64,000 bases of DNA from Otatea glauca. Taxonomy: Eukaryota > Streptophyta > Magnoliopsida > Poales > Poaceae. Below, in pieces: positions 62,154 to 64,000 of this stretch; positions within the stretch are counted from its first letter, which is position 1; each line of letters starts with the position of its first letter. Below the pieces are notes generated by a model. That model saw only the letters and a list, made by a program, of their open reading frames with translations. It was not told the origin of the DNA and made no database searches. The stretch lies in contig CM070727.1 in assembly GCA_036346275.1 (NCBI GenBank), positions 10,159,760 through 10,223,759 of the forward strand, in the 5' to 3' direction. Both the position numbers and the translations under genes were made by a program.

Positions 62154-62295
62154 TCCCGAGACTCGAGGTAGCAAAGGGGGCCCTCCTAGAGGCGATGGCG
62201 CGAGGACGCCGACTATAGTTGGTGCGGCTGCGTCGATGTCGCTGAACGGCAGGAGGCGCATCGGCGCACCGTTCCACATCTGCGGTGGCCGTCCC
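62154..62295 (+). repeat. Left arm of a 142-bp perfect inverted repeat
   Basis: Identical over 142 bp to the reverse complement of 62881-63022. It starts TCCCGAGACTCGAGG and ends GGTGGCCGTCCC. It abuts the truncated integrase reading frame. Confidence 0.93.
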
Positions 62296-62520
62296 GTCGA
62301 CCAGGTAAGGGCCTACCAACATGTCGTCGGTGCCGCCGGTGCCGTACGGATGTTAAAAGGCTTTGGAGCGGAGGAGGTCCTGCCGTAGTGTAGCGTAACT
62401 ATTTTTGTATCTGTCGAGTACTATATCGCAAAGTTGTGTAAAGTTTGAGCCTGTTGGCCTATAATGAAATCTCTTTTTCCTTTATGGGTGTCTTCGTTTT
62501 GAGTTGTCCGAGTTGCTACA

Positions 62521-62890
62521 TCGTAGCTAGACCGTGCCTTGGTCGGCAGGGACGACCGCGATGCCTCCGCGCGAGGTTCGGGTGTCCGAGTGCTCGTTTA
62601 GCGTCGTAGCTAGACCGTGCCTTGGTCGGCAGGGACGACCGCGATGCCTCCGCGCGAGGTTCGGGTGTCCGAGTGCTCGTTTAGCGTCGTAGCTAGACCG
62701 TGCCTTGGTCGGCAGGGACGACCGCGATGCCTCCGCGCGAGGTTCGGGTGTCCGAGTGCTCATTTAGCGTCGTAGCTAGACCGTGCCTTGGTCGGCAGGG
62801 ACGACCGCGATGCCTCCGCGCGAGGTTCGGGTGTCCGAGTGCTCGTTTAGCGTCGTAGCTAGACCGTGCCTTGGTCGGCAGGGACGGCCA
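62521..62890 (+). repeat. 83-bp tandem repeat array, 4.5 copies
   Basis: Units begin TCGTAGCTAGACCGTGCC at 62521, 62604, 62687, 62770 and 62853. The first four are full-length and nearly identical (a C/G and an A/G change seen). The fifth breaks off at GGGACG, where it joins the right inverted-repeat arm. Each unit contains TTGGTCGGCAGGGACGACCG and GGTTCGGGTGTCCGAGTGCT. Confidence 0.92.
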
Positions 62891-63022
62891 CCGCAGATGT
62901 GGAACGGTGCGCCGATGCGCCTCCTGCCGTTCAGCGACATCGACGCAGCCGCACCAACTATAGTCGGCGTCCTCGCGCCATCGCCTCTAGGAGGGCCCCC
63001 TTTGCTACCTCGAGTCTCGGGA
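62881..63022 (-). repeat. Right arm of a 142-bp perfect inverted repeat
   Basis: Reverse complement of 62154-62295 with no mismatch. It lies inside the 3' half of the antisense ORF, where it encodes PRLEVAKGALLEAMARG. The loop between the arms is 585 bp and holds the 83-bp array. Confidence 0.93.
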
Positions 63023-63191
63023 CGACCTCGAGCAACAGATCGACGGCAAAGAAGATCACGGTCGCAGCTTCTTCCTCCCGAAGTTTGGCCATCGCCTGGT
63101 CGAACTCAGCCCAAAGCTCAGCCAAAGGGTCCTCTTCTTCTGCCCCGACACCATCACCAAAAGCGAAGACTAAAGGGTGCCCCGAAGCCAT
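62958..63191 (-). CDS. Antisense accessory ORF in the gypsy 3' region
   Basis: The minus-strand ATG at 63191 opens MASGHPLVFAFGDGVGAEEE and continues DPLAELWAEFDQAMAKLREEEAA, VIFFAVDLLLEV and PRLEVAKGALLEAMARGRRL, stopping at 62958; 77 residues. It is acidic and helix-rich with a possible coiled coil, and has no recognised domain. A TATA-like TATATAAGG lies at about 63221-63229 on the minus strand, some 31 bp before the ATG, so it could have its own promoter. Tat-lineage elements such as maize Grande carry an accessory gene in this 3' region. Whether this is a homologue is inference. The C-terminal third lies in the inverted-repeat arm and may not be the original end. Confidence 0.5.
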   Translation of the reverse strand: MASGHPLVFAFGDGVGAEEEDPLAELWAEFDQAMAKLREEEAATVIFFAVDLLLEVVPRLEVAKGALLEAMARGRRL

Positions 63192-63520
63192 AGTCAAGAA
63201 AACAAAAAGGATTCTCGCGTCCTTATATACCCGGACGAAGGGAGATTGAACGTCTCCAGAATAAATGCAAGCGTCGAAAACGGCGCCTTCACCGTAATCC
63301 GGCGCCCGTAAGACGAGCGGGCGAGGCGCGCCAAGCTGTGCGCGGCGTGCACGACGAGGTGATTCAAAGCCCCCGGCGGTTCGAATGACCCAGGCAAAAT
63401 TCCAAGGCAGCCGTCAGATGCGTTGGGGTACACCTGGCAGAAATCATTTGACCCAATGGGTCGGACTGACCGCATGGGTCCAGTCACTATTCTCAACCCT
63501 CAACCCAATCTGCCGAAATC

Positions 63521-63541
63521 GCTCGAGGGTTCGGGGGCTAC
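63521..63541 (+). other. Gypsy polypurine tract
   Basis: GAGGGTTCGGGGGCTAC directly precedes the TGACGAATAC start of the 3' LTR, the usual position for the plus-strand primer. Confidence 0.7.
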
Positions 63542-64000
63542 TGACGAATACTAATAACAGGGGTACCCCAACGGCCCAAGGTGACCACCAATGCCTCAAG
63601 CATAGCTCAAGCCCAACAGCCGCTTCACCCACTCACCGACCAAGCGCCGCAAAGCCACACGGACTTCCTTCCGACCGACCAAGGGAATGTCTCGACCGAA
63701 AGCGTGCTCCCGACCTCCTCGACGAGACGGCCCCGGCCCGACCAGCAGGCTCCGACCGCGGCGGTCGGAATCCCCGACCGATCGTGCCAAGACCACCCCG
63801 CCAAGGGCTGCGTGTCGAAGCCTCCACCGACAACCGCCACGCACCTGACGAACGGGTCAATCAAAGTGACTATACAAGGGCGGTGGCTCCTTCCCGAGGG
63901 TTTAAATGATCGACCAAGTCATGCTCCCATCCCATCACCGGCCGCATACAAGACGAAGACACGCCTCTCCCGAGGCAAAGACCCACGCCAGCGCAGAACG
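63542..64000 (+). repeat. Gypsy 3' LTR, partial
   Basis: 459 bp, collinear with the start of the 5' LTR at 55635, with scattered substitutions and small indels. It runs off the window end before its TATA box. Confidence 0.9.

Larger units (their letters stand above)
55635..64000 (+). mobile_element. Tat-lineage Ty3/gypsy retrotransposon, 3' LTR cut by the window end
   Basis: The 5' LTR starts TGACGAATACTAATAATAGG at 55635 and the same start recurs at 63542. Between them on the plus strand come gag, protease, RT, RNase H and integrase remains in Ty3 order. A ~1.4-kb 3' region follows with an inverted repeat, a tandem array and an antisense ORF. It is inserted into a copia element. Many frame changes and stops make it non-autonomous as read, though part of this may be consensus error. 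The long 3' region with an antisense ORF is a known feature of the Tat lineage (for example maize Grande). Confidence 0.88.

Noticed and set aside
62527..62763. ORFs spanning the 83-bp repeats
   Set aside because: The open frames are a by-product of the repeat unit. 83 is not a multiple of three, so the frame changes every unit.
1..64000. CRISPR arrays, operons, tRNA or rRNA genes
   Set aside because: The sequence is plant nuclear DNA. Repeats found are transposon-type, and no tRNA or rRNA signature was seen apart from primer-binding sites.

Overview
The window is nuclear DNA from a grass (Poaceae). The reasons are GC-rich first exons, split genes with GT-AG introns, and grass-type transposons (Stowaway and Tourist MITEs, Tat-lineage gypsy, a LARD-like LTR element). 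I cannot name the species. About three quarters of the sequence is transposon-derived, and only three host genes are well supported.

Layout. 633-2939 (-) is a nine-exon plastid rhomboid protease gene, RBL10-like. A 5.25-kb Mutator-like element (3182-8431) sits 232 bp upstream of its start codon. It has ~185-bp terminal inverted repeats, a 10-bp target duplication, a dead transposase gene, and a nested ~1.9-kb insertion carrying nine hairpin repeats. 8442-19028 is gene-poor and holds a small Helitron, two hAT-type MITEs with 8-bp duplications, and a 1,354-bp solo LTR with a perfect 5-bp duplication.

19034-40833 is one very large non-autonomous LTR retrotransposon array arranged LTR-internal-LTR-internal-LTR on the minus strand. 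Each LTR is ~5.7 kb and each internal domain is ~2.4 kb with no recognisable gag or pol. The middle LTR is a chimera of the two outer ones, as unequal crossing-over predicts.

41791-43264 (+) is a membrane-anchored MORN-repeat protein gene. 49045-53178 (-) is a class I aminotransferase with a predicted transit peptide. The two are convergent, and between them lie a Stowaway-like, a Tourist-like and a third MITE. 53473-55634 is the 3' end of a copia element inserted just upstream of the aminotransferase. It is interrupted by a Tat-lineage Ty3/gypsy element (55635 to beyond the window end). That element has decayed gag-protease-RT-RNaseH-integrase, followed by a 142-bp perfect inverted repeat, an 83-bp tandem array, an antisense ORF with its own TATA box, and the start of the 3' LTR.

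The three host genes do not form a pathway. The rhomboid and the aminotransferase both look plastid-targeted, and all three look like ordinary housekeeping genes. The most interesting structures are the recombinant LARD array, the hairpin array inside the MULE, and the inverted-repeat/antisense-ORF module in the gypsy 3' region. Several small indels in GC-rich or CAG/CTG contexts look like sequencing-consensus errors rather than biology.
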